A stretch of 48,507 bases of DNA, from the NCBI RefSeq assembly GCF_030696665.1, contig NZ_JAUYRV010000042.1:1-48507 (forward strand). The letters are read 5' to 3'. Below are positions 33,910 through 43,042 of this stretch, piece by piece. Position 1 is the first letter of the stretch. Each line of letters begins with the position of its first letter. A model generated the notes under the pieces. The model was not told where the DNA came from, ran no database searches, and was given only the letters and a program-made list of their open reading frames with translations. Position numbers and translations under genes: made by a program. This DNA comes from Novosphingobium sp. Its GTDB lineage: Bacteria > Pseudomonadota > Alphaproteobacteria > Sphingomonadales > Sphingomonadaceae.

Positions 33910-36456
33910 CTACCAGCTGCGGCTGATGATCAGGCGGAAGTTCCGGCCAAACAGCGGACGACCGTAGATCGCTGCGGAGGCATCTTGTCCGGCCAGCTGG
34001 TCGGTGCGCGGATTGCCTTCGGTCAGCCCCTTGGCGTTGGTCAGGTTGTCACCTACCACCTGGAAGCGCCAGTCGCCCGTGGTCAGCGCGATATTGGCGC
34101 CGAATGTCTGGTAGGCCGGGAGCGAGGTGCGGTTGAACAGATCGACGAAACGTTCGCCGACAAAGTCAAACCGGCCCTGCACTTCAAGGCGGCTGTCGCC
34201 CATGTCGAAGGTGAAAGTCGGGCGAACGTTGCCAAACAGCTTTGGCTCTCGGATGATCTGGTTGCCATTGACCGCGCTCGGATCGGCACCTGCGGTGTTT
34301 TCCAGATTGCGATACTGCGGATCAGCCACCGTGATCGACGCTGCAAGGTCAAACCAGTCGAGCGGTGCGAACTTTCCGTCTATTTCGATGCCCTTGGCAA
34401 CGGCCTGTCCGACAAACGGGACCACCTGATCGTTGCGTCCGGTCGTGGGATTGAAAGCCACGAACGAGGCGTTGAACGGGTCGAAGTCGGTGTAGAACCC
34501 GGTCAGGTAGATGTAGGATCGACCAAAATCCGCCTTGACCCCAGCTTCGTACTGACGCGCCTGCGTCTTGACGATATTGGGCACAGCGTTGAGCGTCACG
34601 CCTGCGCCTGGCGGCACTTGCAGGTTCGACACGCGGCCATAAGCGCCGAAGCTGGGCGTGAAGTCGTAGCTGAGGCCAACGGTCCAGTTGGTGGCGGTGG
34701 GCTTTAGCAAGTTGGTGACTCTCTGCCCGGTGAAACCGCGCGTCGCATCATCGGCCAGCGTGCCAGGTTTGCCCAGATTGATGCCACCAGTGGTCAGTTC
34801 GGTATAGCCCGAAAGCTCGTACCATTCCTTGCGAATACCGGCATCCAGACGCAGGCCCGGCGTGATTTCCCAGGTGTCGTTGGCATAAAGCGAGATGACC
34901 TTGCCGTCGCTGTCCCCGTTGGTCAGCGTGGTGGCCGCGCGCAGCGTGCCGTTATCGGTCACATAGCCAAGGATCTGGCCTGCTGCGTTATAGGCCACAA
35001 GATCGAGCGTGCGTGGCTTGCCCGCCACTTCGATCAGCATGTCCTGATAGGCAAGGAACGCCGAGGTGCCATAGATCGAGCCGTAGACGCCAATCTTCAC
35101 GTCATGGTTGCCAAATCCGGTTTCGAACGCCTTGGTGACGCTCAGGTCCGCCTGCGTGGAGTGGAACCTGGCTTCGATGGCGCGATACTGACCCGACATG
35201 ACCAGACCCGATGCAGTGTTCGGATCATAAACGCTCGCGCCGTTGGTGCCGCCGATGGCATAGCCGATGCGGGTGACCGGATTGGCAGAGGTGCCAAAAG
35301 CGGTGTTGGCAGCTGCCAGATAGCTGTTGGCAAAAGGCGTTGCGGCAACCGGGTTGGTGGTCGAATAGAACGCATCGAAGCTGTTCTTGCCGGTCGTCAG
35401 GCCTAGTTTGGCCGAGACCAGATAGCCACCGAAATCGCCCTGATACTCAAGACCGACATTGCCAAAGCGCATGTGACGGCCATTGGCCAGATCGCGGCTC
35501 AAGGTTTCGGTCTGGCCATTGCCGTTGCGGTAGGAAATGTTCAGCCCGCGCAGCGAAGGCGAGTTCATTGTGCCTGTGAAGTAATCGATGAAAGGGTTGA
35601 GCGAAACCGAAGGGTTGCGCGGATCCGATACCGGAATCGGCAGATAGAACAGGTTCTTGTCGTTTACATAAGTGGCCGACAGCTTGACGAAGCCATTGTC
35701 AAGATTGTGCTTCAGGTTGGCACGGATCTGGCCACCCTTGTCGTTGGGAAAGCCGTTGTCACGATAGCCATCGTGCTGGCGCAGGAAGCCGCCGATGGCG
35801 AAATAGGTGTTTTGCGCCAGCTTGCCCGCCTGCATCAGATCAAGCCGATAGAGCCCGGTATCACCCAGCGTCACTTGGGCACGGCCGCGTGCCTGCTCGC
35901 CACCGGTCACGGTGATGTTGTTGGCGATGGCAGCCGCATTGCTGGCATAGATCGGTGCCGGACCACCGCGCACGACTTCAACCCGTTCGGTCATCAGGTC
36001 GAAACGATTCATGCCTTCGCCCGAGTTGAAGAAGAAGCCGTCGATTTCGTGATAGAGCGGCAGGCCGTCCTGCTGGAAAATCAGGTAGCCACGATCGGTC
36101 GGGATACCGCGCACGCGAGTGATGTTCTGCACTTCGCCGCCGGTGGCTTCAACGTGGATGCCCGGAACGTTGCCCAGCAATTCCGCATAGTTCTTTGGCG
36201 CAAGCTTGAGCACATCGTCCTGCGACAGCGCGTTGACCGCGTAGGACACCTCGAAGCGGCGCTGCTCGCGCGCCGAGCCGGTGACGACAATTTGCGTTTC
36301 GGGATCGGCGTCAGCATCGTCTGCAGGGGCAGCGGCCATCACGGAATCTTGCGCTGCAGGAGATACTGGTTCGGTGGCACCGGCGGTTGCCGATGCCAGG
36401 GCGCCTAACGAGCAGATTGTGCCGATGTAGATGGATTTGGTGAACGCAGAATGCAT
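33910..36456 (-). CDS. TonB-dependent outer-membrane receptor
   Basis: The 848-residue product starts at ATG 36456 after AAGGGGGC. A signal peptide (residues 1-28) is followed by a short linker, the plug domain (about 60-190: TQIVVTGSAREQRRFEVSYA, LLGNVPGIHVEATGG, VEVVRGGPAPIYASN) and a 22-strand-type barrel ending in aromatic FRLIISRSW. The first plug region lacks an N-terminal signalling domain, so it is a transporter rather than a transducer. It heads the operon with the PI-PLC, DUF218 and GH92 genes, suggesting uptake of a glycolipid-derived or oligosaccharide ligand released or trimmed by those enzymes. No Fur-like site was identified. Confidence 0.92.
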   Translation of the reverse strand: MHSAFTKSIYIGTICSLGALASATAGATEPVSPAAQDSVMAAAPADDADADPETQIVVTGSAREQRRFEVSYAVNALSQDDVLKLAPKNYAELLGNVPGIHVEATGGEVQNITRVRGIPTDRGYLIFQQDGLPLYHEIDGFFFNSGEGMNRFDLMTERVEVVRGGPAPIYASNAAAIANNITVTGGEQARGRAQVTLGDTGLYRLDLMQAGKLAQNTYFAIGGFLRQHDGYRDNGFPNDKGGQIRANLKHNLDNGFVKLSATYVNDKNLFYLPIPVSDPRNPSVSLNPFIDYFTGTMNSPSLRGLNISYRNGNGQTETLSRDLANGRHMRFGNVGLEYQGDFGGYLVSAKLGLTTGKNSFDAFYSTTNPVAATPFANSYLAAANTAFGTSANPVTRIGYAIGGTNGASVYDPNTASGLVMSGQYRAIEARFHSTQADLSVTKAFETGFGNHDVKIGVYGSIYGTSAFLAYQDMLIEVAGKPRTLDLVAYNAAGQILGYVTDNGTLRAATTLTNGDSDGKVISLYANDTWEITPGLRLDAGIRKEWYELSGYTELTTGGINLGKPGTLADDATRGFTGQRVTNLLKPTATNWTVGLSYDFTPSFGAYGRVSNLQVPPGAGVTLNAVPNIVKTQARQYEAGVKADFGRSYIYLTGFYTDFDPFNASFVAFNPTTGRNDQVVPFVGQAVAKGIEIDGKFAPLDWFDLAASITVADPQYRNLENTAGADPSAVNGNQIIREPKLFGNVRPTFTFDMGDSRLEVQGRFDFVGERFVDLFNRTSLPAYQTFGANIALTTGDWRFQVVGDNLTNAKGLTEGNPRTDQLAGQDASAAIYGRPLFGRNFRLIISRSW

Positions 36457-36697
36457 TTTGGCCCCCTTGGTGTGTGGGGCCGCACCTATGAGGGTCGTGC
36501 GTCAGTGACGTTACCCAATGAAACAATTGTGAAAAGCTTGAAATGGAAGTTGGATGTTCGCGGCATAGCTAGTGTGCGCCTGGCAGATGGAGGATGTCTG
36601 TGCGTGGGCGCGCAAACGATACCCCTTGTCACGATGGCGCAAGATTGACGTCGCGCGCAGCGCAAAGCATTCTCCAGAGGATAGCCGGTGGGGCGGA

Positions 36698-36988
36698 TCA
36701 ACCCTGGTTTTTGACGCGCCAGCTGGCATTGCGGGTTTCGACAATGTCGCAATGATAGGTGACGCGATCCAGAAGCGCGATGGTCATTCCGGGATCGCCG
36801 AACACGGTGGGCCATTTGCCAACCGCGAGGTCGGCGGTAATCAAAGCGCCGGTCTGCTCATCAAATTTGCCGGTCAGATGGAACAGCAACCGGCCTGGCA
36901 ATCGTGGCAACGGCCGATCCCCCAGTTCATCGAGCGCATTGAGATCGCGACGGGACAGCTGGGCGACAAGAGCGCCGCTCATGCTCAT
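36698..36988 (-). pseudogene. IS21-family istB helper fragment
   Basis: The 96-codon frame contains only the C-terminal half of IstB, the AAA+ transposition helper: LNALDELGDRPLPRLPGRL, LLFHLTGKFDEQTGALITAD, LAVGKWPTVFGDPGMTIALL and DRVTYHCDIVETRNASWR. The Walker A half and istA are missing. The usual (I/V)DELG Walker B is present as LDELG. It lies just upstream of the TonB-receptor gene's start, in the same direction. Confidence 0.75.
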
Positions 36989-37459
36989 TGCGGGTGCGGG
37001 TCACCAGATCGACTGTGTTCAAGGTGCGGCCTCGGTCACGTCATGGCACTGCAGCGAAGGAGGCCAGTTGGTCGTAGCGAGCTCTGTTCGCGATCCCCGG
37101 ATGGCGCAAGGCGCTAGCCTGGGAGGTGGTGATCATTAACGGCCCCCGCGGTTCCGGGCGTCATGCAAGGATATCGAGGATTACGTCGCAGCCCACCGCC
37201 CACCGCCCAGGCTCAGCAGCCTTGCAGTTCCTGAAACGGCGCGGCAAGCAACATGACTATCGGGTGACACTGCGGCACTTTTGATGATCGACATATCTGC
37301 GGCTTTGTTCCCGCAAGGCCTGACCGTTACACAATTGTAAGTATTCAGACACAGAATTCTGCTTGAATTCCGAGGCGTTATTGGGCAGATATTCGTTGCC
37401 CCGAAGCAATGAACTTGCGACGGATGCGACCCAAAAGCGCAAAAACAGCGCCAACTGAC
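36989..37459. other. Mobile-element debris and unassigned sequence
   Basis: There is no complete gene. On the minus strand a 31-codon frame near 37050-37145 (ending NRARYDQLASFAAVP) may be more insertion-sequence debris, but I cannot assign a family. The right part (37330-37459) is AT-richer and leads into a strong terminator with no upstream plus-strand gene. A 37-codon frame at 37409-37522 overlaps the terminator and lacks a clear ribosome site. Confidence 0.4.
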
Positions 37460-37494
37460 GCCCTGTCTGCCCTCTGGGCCGGCAGGGCTTTTTT
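37460..37494 (+). terminator. Rho-independent terminator without an obvious gene
   Basis: A GC-rich hairpin (arms GCCCTG..CTGCC and GGGC.GGCAGGGC, with a short TCT loop) at 37460-37488 is followed directly by six Ts at 37489-37494. The T-run is only on the plus strand. No plus-strand protein gene ends here, so it may terminate a small RNA starting within about 37300-37400. Confidence 0.7.
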
Positions 37495-37643
37495 ATTGGC
37501 TGGCATTGCTGCTGCAGCATAATCCTACCGGCGCATATTTACGCTGCCGCAATCGCTGCGGATGAGTTCAGGCAGCGGGCAACTGATGAGGCTTCTTGCT
37601 TGGGCAAGGGGTCAGAGTAGGGGGCTAACAGGCTAAAAGTGCA

Positions 37644-38498
37644 TCACTCCAGAACGACGCCAACCAGCCAGTTCAAGAATGTGTGATCTTCAAGCTTTGC
37701 CTGAGTCACCTTGTAGATTTCTCGGTGGCTGTCGTTGGGGATATCCGCACAAGTCAAGGCGATCTTGCGCAAAACGTGATTTTGCCGGCTAAGGCAGATG
37801 CTGATGTAATCGTCAGGGCCTTGGTGCCCCAGAGCACGCGAGACTTTCATGTCAAGGCCACCGTCATCGAGGCGTTCGGCGACTTTCAAAAGCATCGCTG
37901 CGACCGTGCGCTCGAGAGCGCAAGTGACGGGAAAGGGCACATGTGCCGAATGGACGGGTTGGACGTAACCATCAATGACATCCACGCGTCCTGTCCAGTC
38001 TGCCTCGCAGCGAAGCAGCGCCATGTAAGGACCGCCGGTTTCGAAGTTGCCGAACAGCTTGTCGCGCAAGAGCAACGGGCGGGCCTTTTGCCAGAATACC
38101 CCCCGCGGACTGGCGTCCTGCGCGAAGATGCACAAGAAGCCGGGCGGGCAGGTTTTGGATGGACCTGGGTAACTTTCGAATTGTCTGGCGATGTTGCCTT
38201 CCCACAGATCCTGCGGGCTGGTCCAGAACCAATCTTCCAGACCGATACCGGGCGCAAGGCTGAAGCGCGCAGCAGCCTTGCGCAGGCGCTGGCCGGTTTC
38301 CTCAAGGCCCGGGTGCGCCAGATGTTGCCACGAGATATCGAGCAGGCCTGCCAGCTTGCAAAGCGCCAGGAGCTGGGCACCTTGTGCATTGGCTGCGTGA
38401 CCCATCCGAACGGCCGGATTGTCGCCGACTTGCGCATCGCTGTGGCCCACAGCGATCCAGTTGAACGCCATGCGGTCGCGATCAGGGACATTGGGCAT
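37644..38498 (-). CDS. Hypothetical protein, 284 aa
   Basis: I do not recognise this protein. It is a full-length open frame with balanced composition, several Trp and Cys residues (EDWFWTSPQDLWEGN, TCPPGFLCIFAQDASPRG) and no signal peptide or membrane segment. ATG 38498 is the longest start; MAFNWIAVGHSDAQVG at 38471 is an alternative. A 301-codon frame lies opposite it on the plus strand, but that frame is richer in chance-like motifs, and I favour the minus strand because its residue pattern looks like a folded globular protein. It follows IS debris and may be recently acquired. Confidence 0.55.
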   Translation of the reverse strand: MPNVPDRDRMAFNWIAVGHSDAQVGDNPAVRMGHAANAQGAQLLALCKLAGLLDISWQHLAHPGLEETGQRLRKAAARFSLAPGIGLEDWFWTSPQDLWEGNIARQFESYPGPSKTCPPGFLCIFAQDASPRGVFWQKARPLLLRDKLFGNFETGGPYMALLRCEADWTGRVDVIDGYVQPVHSAHVPFPVTCALERTVAAMLLKVAERLDDGGLDMKVSRALGHQGPDDYISICLSRQNHVLRKIALTCADIPNDSHREIYKVTQAKLEDHTFLNWLVGVVLE

Positions 38499-38718
38499 AG
38501 TCTGGAGTCTATCCCGTCAGATGGAGGCAACGATATCACCTGGCACCCCTATGTGGCAATTGCGCATCCAAAGCATTGGGCGGCGTGAATTGAGGCTTTT
38601 CAGTGCCTTGTGATGGTCAGAAGATACCATGCAATAGGTGCTCAATTTTGGTTGAAAATCGAAGGCCTGCCGGACTATTGCAATAGATCCAAAGCTGAAC
38701 AAAAGACGGGATCGCAGC

Positions 38719-39003
38719 GTGGTAGAACAACGGGATGTCCTGCGTGAGCAGGTCGAGGTATCCATTAACACGTTACATATCAATACATTGCGTCTGATGA
38801 TGGCAGCGCTCTTGCCAAAAATCGCGCAATTGAGCAATGAGCCGGTCATCTGGTTGGACGAGTTGCGTGACGTCGTGCTTGCGGCAGCCGACGAGGTCAC
38901 ATTTGCACCAACAGCAAGTGTTGACCCGGACATGATGAAGGCCGGAGTGATCAGCGCGCTCGAGGAGACTTTTGCAGGCGCACGATCGCTTGCAGGGGCC
39001 TGA
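38719..39003 (+). CDS. Hypothetical protein, 94 aa
   Basis: The frame starts at GTG 38719 and gives a small, mostly alpha-helical acidic protein (LRLMMAALLPKIAQLSNEPV, IWLDELRDVVLAAADEVTFA). There is no signal, motif or family I can name. It is divergent from the 284-residue hypothetical gene, with about 220 bases between. Codon-position GC and the amphipathic helical pattern make it plausible as a real gene. Confidence 0.5.
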   Translation: MVEQRDVLREQVEVSINTLHINTLRLMMAALLPKIAQLSNEPVIWLDELRDVVLAAADEVTFAPTASVDPDMMKAGVISALEETFAGARSLAGA

Positions 39004-39526
39004 ACCATGTGCGCGGCGATGGAGCGGTGAGGATTATGGTCTGCGCAGCGCTGTCTGGGTGGGGGCATAGTATTGCCAGATGCATGTGCGGTATCGCCCC
39101 GACCCGGCATATTTCGATCATTAACTGTGACGCTGTAGACACAGGGTGTGTGTTGTTCTGGAAACTGCGGGAACCGTGATTTCCTAGAATGGTTGTGCGC
39201 AGTGGAAGTCTTTTTACACCGCCACAACGTCAGCGGGCCGAGGGAGGCTGGATTTTTGATGTTGCAAGGGTTTGGCCGCTTTGCCCAGGCGCAAGCGGAA
39301 GCTTTGCAGGTGTGCCATACGACAATGTGTGATCACCCAAGCGGGTTCGTGCGTGGCCAGGGCTATTCCGGCTGGTTTGGTGCCGTGCAAGATTGGGCTG
39401 GCGCTGCTGTGCAATTAATCACAGCGGCAAAGCGCCTGTCTGCCAAGGGGTTAGGATTGTACCAGCCTAACCGGCAGACGGTCCGCAGTCCATTGTTCGG
39501 CGTGATGTTCTTCAAGGCCCAGCATA
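39004..39526. other. Gap before phosphatase gene
   Basis: These 523 bases hold no confident gene. A 128-codon plus-strand frame (39148-39534) overlaps the phosphatase start by 8 bases, but it has a weak start and no recognisable domain. The phosphatase promoter should lie here. Confidence 0.35.
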
Positions 39527-40297
39527 ATGTTTGAATCTTTCAAGATGCTATTCCGTGCGCGTCCACAAGAGCCCTGGCGGTCCTGGCCCGCGTTTCCCGA
39601 AGGACAGCGTGTTTATGCCATCGGGGACATTCATGGCCGCGCCGACCTGCTTGAGGCCATGCTTGACAAGATCGCCAAGGACGAGGCGATTCGCCCTGCT
39701 GCTGAGACAACGATCGTATTTCTTGGGGATTTGATTGATCGTGGGCCCGACAGCGCACGCGTGGTTGATCTCGTTATCGAGCTTGCACGGACGTGCAAAG
39801 TCCGCGCAATCTTAGGGAACCACGAGGAAATGTTGTTGGCGAGTCTGGAATCGGACCAGACCCTGCGACGGTTTCTCGAGCATGGCGGCAAAGCGACGAT
39901 CCTGAGCTACTTTGCCGACCAAGAGGCTTACAATCGCCTCTCGATATCAGAATTGCGCCAAGACCTCCGCGCAATCATTCCGCAGGACCACCTGGCATTT
40001 TTCAGAGGTCTGGAAGACGTCGTGTGCATGGGTCAATATGTCTTCGTGCATGCAGGCATTCGGCCGGGCGTGAAGCTGTGCGAGCAAAATCCCCACGATC
40101 TGCGCTGGATTCGCGAGGGCTTTCTGGACTGTGATGACGACCTTGGGCTTATCGTGGTGCACGGCCACACGATAAGCCAGGACGTCGAACTCAGATCCAA
40201 CAGGGCCGGCGTCGATACCGGGGCCTATCTCCACGGCAAGCTTTCTGCGCTGGCACTTGAAGGCTGCGGCCGATGGTTCCTGGAAGTGACAGGGTAG
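39527..40297 (+). CDS. PPP-family serine/threonine protein phosphatase
   Basis: The 256-residue product is a metallophosphoesterase with all PPP signature motifs: YAIGDIHGRADL (about residue 31), VFLGDLIDRGPDS (about 65), AILGNHEEMLL (about 95), a metal His in VFVHAGIRPG and the GHT of IVVHGHTISQDVE. Length and motif spacing match bacterial PrpA/ApaH-like phosphatases. It is cytoplasmic, with no signal peptide. It stands alone on the plus strand, convergent with rmlB, at the border of the polysaccharide genes; phosphatases of this type often sit beside exopolysaccharide loci. The target is unknown. Confidence 0.9.
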   Translation: MFESFKMLFRARPQEPWRSWPAFPEGQRVYAIGDIHGRADLLEAMLDKIAKDEAIRPAAETTIVFLGDLIDRGPDSARVVDLVIELARTCKVRAILGNHEEMLLASLESDQTLRRFLEHGGKATILSYFADQEAYNRLSISELRQDLRAIIPQDHLAFFRGLEDVVCMGQYVFVHAGIRPGVKLCEQNPHDLRWIREGFLDCDDDLGLIVVHGHTISQDVELRSNRAGVDTGAYLHGKLSALALEGCGRWFLEVTG

Positions 40298-40588
40298 AGC
40301 AACGGCACGTCGTCATGAAGCGGTGAACGCCATGGCAGCGGCCAGCCTACAGCTGCTTAACGCAAGGGCTATGTCCCTCTGCCCGGTCACCGCGATTGTC
40401 GTCGGCAAGCGCCTGATGGCAATGGGCACATTGCCGCTCGCCGGTCCGCCCGAACGGGACTGTTGCTAGAATTCCGGGCTCTTGGGTGCCGCGACGGTAT
40501 TCAGCACAATGCGTTGCACACCTGCCAGAAGATCGCCCCCGATCCGGCCAGTCTGTCGCCGACAGAGGCCGTCAGGTCATGGCCGCCG

Positions 40589-41641
40589 TTATGCCAGCAG
40601 TGGCTTCCACCATGATTCGTTGTCGAGATACCAGCGCAAAGTACTGCGCAAGCCGGTCTCGAAGTCGTGTTGCGGAACGTAACCGAGTTCTGCGCGAGCC
40701 TTTGCCTCGTCGATCGCGTAGCGCCGGTCATGGCCTTTGCGATCCTCGACGAACGTTTTGAGCTCACAGGTAGGTCGTCCTTGTGCAGCAGGCGCATCGG
40801 GGTAGCGCTGCGCAAGCCCTTCGACCTCGACAAAGGCGCGGTCGACCTCGGCGCAGATACGGTCGATCACCGCCATGTTCGGCAGTTCCTCGCCGCCGCC
40901 AATATTGTAAGTCTCGCCAGGTTTGCCGTGCTCAAGTGCAGCTTCAATTCCGCGGCAGTGATCCTCCACATAGAGCCAGTCTCGTACATTCATGCCATCG
41001 CCGTAAATCGGCAAGGGCCGGCCAAAGAGGGCATTTAGCATGAACAGCGGAATGAGCTTTTCTGGGTAGTGAAAAGGACCGTAGTTGTTCGAGCAGTTGG
41101 TCGTCGTCGTGTTCAGCCCGTAAGTGTGGTGGTAGGCGCGCACGAGATGGTCGGATGCTGCTTTCGAGGCTGAATAGGGCGAGTTGGGCTGATATTGGGT
41201 GGTTTCGTTAAAGGCAGGATCGCTCGGCCCCAATGAGCCATAGACCTCGTCGGTAGAAATGTGATGGAAGCGATGTGCGTGGCCGGTGCCTTCGTCGAGC
41301 CATACCGTGCGCGCGGCCTTGAGCAGGCTGTTGGTGCCAAGGATATTGGTCTCGATAAAGGCATCAGGCCCGGTGATCGAGCGGTCGACATGACTTTCGG
41401 CAGCAAAATGGACAAGCGTGCGCACGCAGTGCTCGCGCAGCAGCTTCTCGACCAGCTCGGTGTTGCGGATGTCACCGACCACGAGTTCAGCCTGTTCGAC
41501 CCCGGCGATGGTTGAGCGGTTGCCTGCATATGTCAGGCAATCGAGCACGATGATGCAATCGTCAGGATGGTGTCTGGCCCAGTAGTGGACAAAATTGCCG
41601 CCGATAAAGCCGGCACCGCCGGTGACGAGCAGATTAGCCAA
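40589..41641 (-). CDS. rmlB: dTDP-glucose 4,6-dehydratase
   Basis: The 350-residue product catalyses the second step of dTDP-L-rhamnose synthesis, dTDP-glucose to dTDP-4-keto-6-deoxyglucose. The Rossmann motif LLVTGGAGFIGGNFVHYW is at the N-terminus; HISTDEVYGSLG and the catalytic pair YSASKAASDHLVRAYH follow, then TNCSNNYGPFHYPEKLIPLF. The start is an unusual TTG at 41641, placed 8 bases inside the end of rmlD, after GAGGAAAAGG. That overlap makes translation dependent on rmlD. It is the last gene of rmlACDB. The length is normal. Confidence 0.96.
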   Translation of the reverse strand: MANLLVTGGAGFIGGNFVHYWARHHPDDCIIVLDCLTYAGNRSTIAGVEQAELVVGDIRNTELVEKLLREHCVRTLVHFAAESHVDRSITGPDAFIETNILGTNSLLKAARTVWLDEGTGHAHRFHHISTDEVYGSLGPSDPAFNETTQYQPNSPYSASKAASDHLVRAYHHTYGLNTTTTNCSNNYGPFHYPEKLIPLFMLNALFGRPLPIYGDGMNVRDWLYVEDHCRGIEAALEHGKPGETYNIGGGEELPNMAVIDRICAEVDRAFVEVEGLAQRYPDAPAAQGRPTCELKTFVEDRKGHDRRYAIDEAKARAELGYVPQHDFETGLRSTLRWYLDNESWWKPLLA

Positions 41642-42500
41642 GGGCCTTTTCCTCTTTGAGCATGGTCTTCAGATTGGTGCGCCAATGGATGTGCTCATCC
41701 CCAAGCAAATTGCGGATCTTGGAGACATCGAGCACCGAGAATGACGGGCGTTTAGCCGGCGTGGGATAGTCGGTCGTGGCGATCGGGATAATCGCCGGGA
41801 TGCGGGCCAGGAGGCCCAGCTCCAAAGCCTCATCGGCGATGGCATTGGCAAAATCGTACCAGCTGGCGACACCAGCATCGCGGTGATGGTAGATCCCCGG
41901 TTGGTCGATGGCCGCAAGACCCCACAGAGCCTGGGCAAGCCCGGTTGCCCAGGTCGGTGATCCAATCTGGTCGGCAACAACGCGCAGTTCTTCACGTTCA
42001 CGCATCAGCCGCAACATGGTTCGGACGAAGTTGGCACCACCTGCTGAATAAACCCAGCTGGTGCGCACCACGATGGCATCGGAGCCTGCTGCATCTTCGC
42101 CTGCAGCCTTGCTGGCACCGTAGATGGATTGCGGGTTGCGCTGCTCGTCCGGGTGATAGGGGAGGCAGACACCATCCTTCTGTCCGTCGAACACGTAATC
42201 CGTCGAGACCTGGACAAGGCGCGCACTCGAGCCGGCAAGGGCTTTGGCAAAAGCGCCTGGCGCGCCAGCGTTAATCGCATAGGCAAGGTCCGGTTCGCTT
42301 TGCGCGCGATCTACGGCGGTATAGGCGCCTGCGTTGAGCACGAGATCGGGTTCTTCTGCGTCCACCACGCGGGCAATCGCATCCTGATCAGCCAGGTCGA
42401 GCGCTTGGCGGTCAAGAGCCACACAAGTCCAGCCATCAGGTTGCGCGGCGAGGAGCGCACGCCCCAATTGCCCGCTTATGCCGGTGACGAGTGCTTTCAT
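41634..42500 (-). CDS. rmlD: dTDP-4-dehydrorhamnose reductase
   Basis: The 288-residue product performs the final NAD(P)H-dependent step to dTDP-L-rhamnose. It shows the N-terminal Rossmann motif VTGISGQLGRALL, LNAGAYTAVDRAQSEPDLAY, VQVSTDYVFDGQK, the YGASKAAGED catalytic Tyr/Lys and VVRTSWVYSAGGANF. It shares an ATGA with the rmlC stop and overlaps the rmlB start by 8 bases. Length and motifs are normal. Confidence 0.96.
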   Translation of the reverse strand: MKALVTGISGQLGRALLAAQPDGWTCVALDRQALDLADQDAIARVVDAEEPDLVLNAGAYTAVDRAQSEPDLAYAINAGAPGAFAKALAGSSARLVQVSTDYVFDGQKDGVCLPYHPDEQRNPQSIYGASKAAGEDAAGSDAIVVRTSWVYSAGGANFVRTMLRLMREREELRVVADQIGSPTWATGLAQALWGLAAIDQPGIYHHRDAGVASWYDFANAIADEALELGLLARIPAIIPIATTDYPTPAKRPSFSVLDVSKIRNLLGDEHIHWRTNLKTMLKEEKALG

Positions 42501-43042
42501 AAAAACGCGTTCACGTCAGCCAAAGGCACGCCGCTCGCATCCTTGGCTGACATTTTTGGTTCAATTCCTTCCAACGGCCAGGCAATGCCGACCTGCGGAT
42601 CATTCCAGGCAAGGCTTGCCTCATGTTGCGGGGTATAGGGGGCGGTGCATTTGTACAGGAAGTCGGTGTTATCCTCCAGCGTCAGAAAACCATGTGCAAA
42701 GCCCTCAGGCACCCAGAACATGCGCTTGTTTTCTGCCGAGAGGGTCACACCGGTCCATTTGCCGAAAGTAGGCGAGGCGCGGCGAAGATCGACTACAGCA
42801 TCAAACACTGCACCACGCGTTACCCGGACCAGCTTGCCTTGCGGCCCAGGGTTTTGGAAATGCATACCCCGCAGCACACCTTTTTGCGACCGGCTGTGGT
42901 TGTCCTGTACGAAAATCAGGTCGAGCCCCGATGCGCTGAACGCTTGGGCATTCCAGCTTTCGAAGAAAAAGCCGCGATCGTCCCCGAACACGTCTGGTTC
43001 GATTATAACCGGTCCGGGAATGTCGCATTCGATGATTTTCAC
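42497..43042 (-). CDS. rmlC: dTDP-4-dehydrorhamnose 3,5-epimerase
   Basis: The 181-residue cupin enzyme epimerises C3 and C5 of the 4-keto sugar. The hallmark catalytic His lies in [20 protein letters not shown], followed by [20 protein letters not shown], and [20 protein letters not shown] with the aromatic stacking residues. The start overlaps the rmlA stop and the stop overlaps the rmlD start (ATGA in each case). Confidence 0.96.
   Translation of the reverse strand: MKIIECDIPGPVIIEPDVFGDDRGFFFESWNAQAFSASGLDLIFVQDNHSRSQKGVLRGMHFQNPGPQGKLVRVTRGAVFDAVVDLRRASPTFGKWTGVTLSAENKRMFWVPEGFAHGFLTLEDNTDFLYKCTAPYTPQHEASLAWNDPQVGIAWPLEGIEPKMSAKDASGVPLADVNAFL

Noticed and set aside
37683..38588. A 301-codon plus-strand frame opposite the 284-residue hypothetical gene
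   Set aside because: Only one strand is likely real. The minus-strand product has a more protein-like residue pattern, though I cannot exclude the reverse.
39148..39534. A 128-codon plus-strand frame before the phosphatase
   Set aside because: It has a weak start and no domain, and overlaps a strongly supported gene start.
40320..40470. A short plus-strand frame after the phosphatase (VTAIVVGKRLMAMGTLPLAG)
   Set aside because: It is about 48 codons with no domain or ribosome site and may be debris. I could not assign it.
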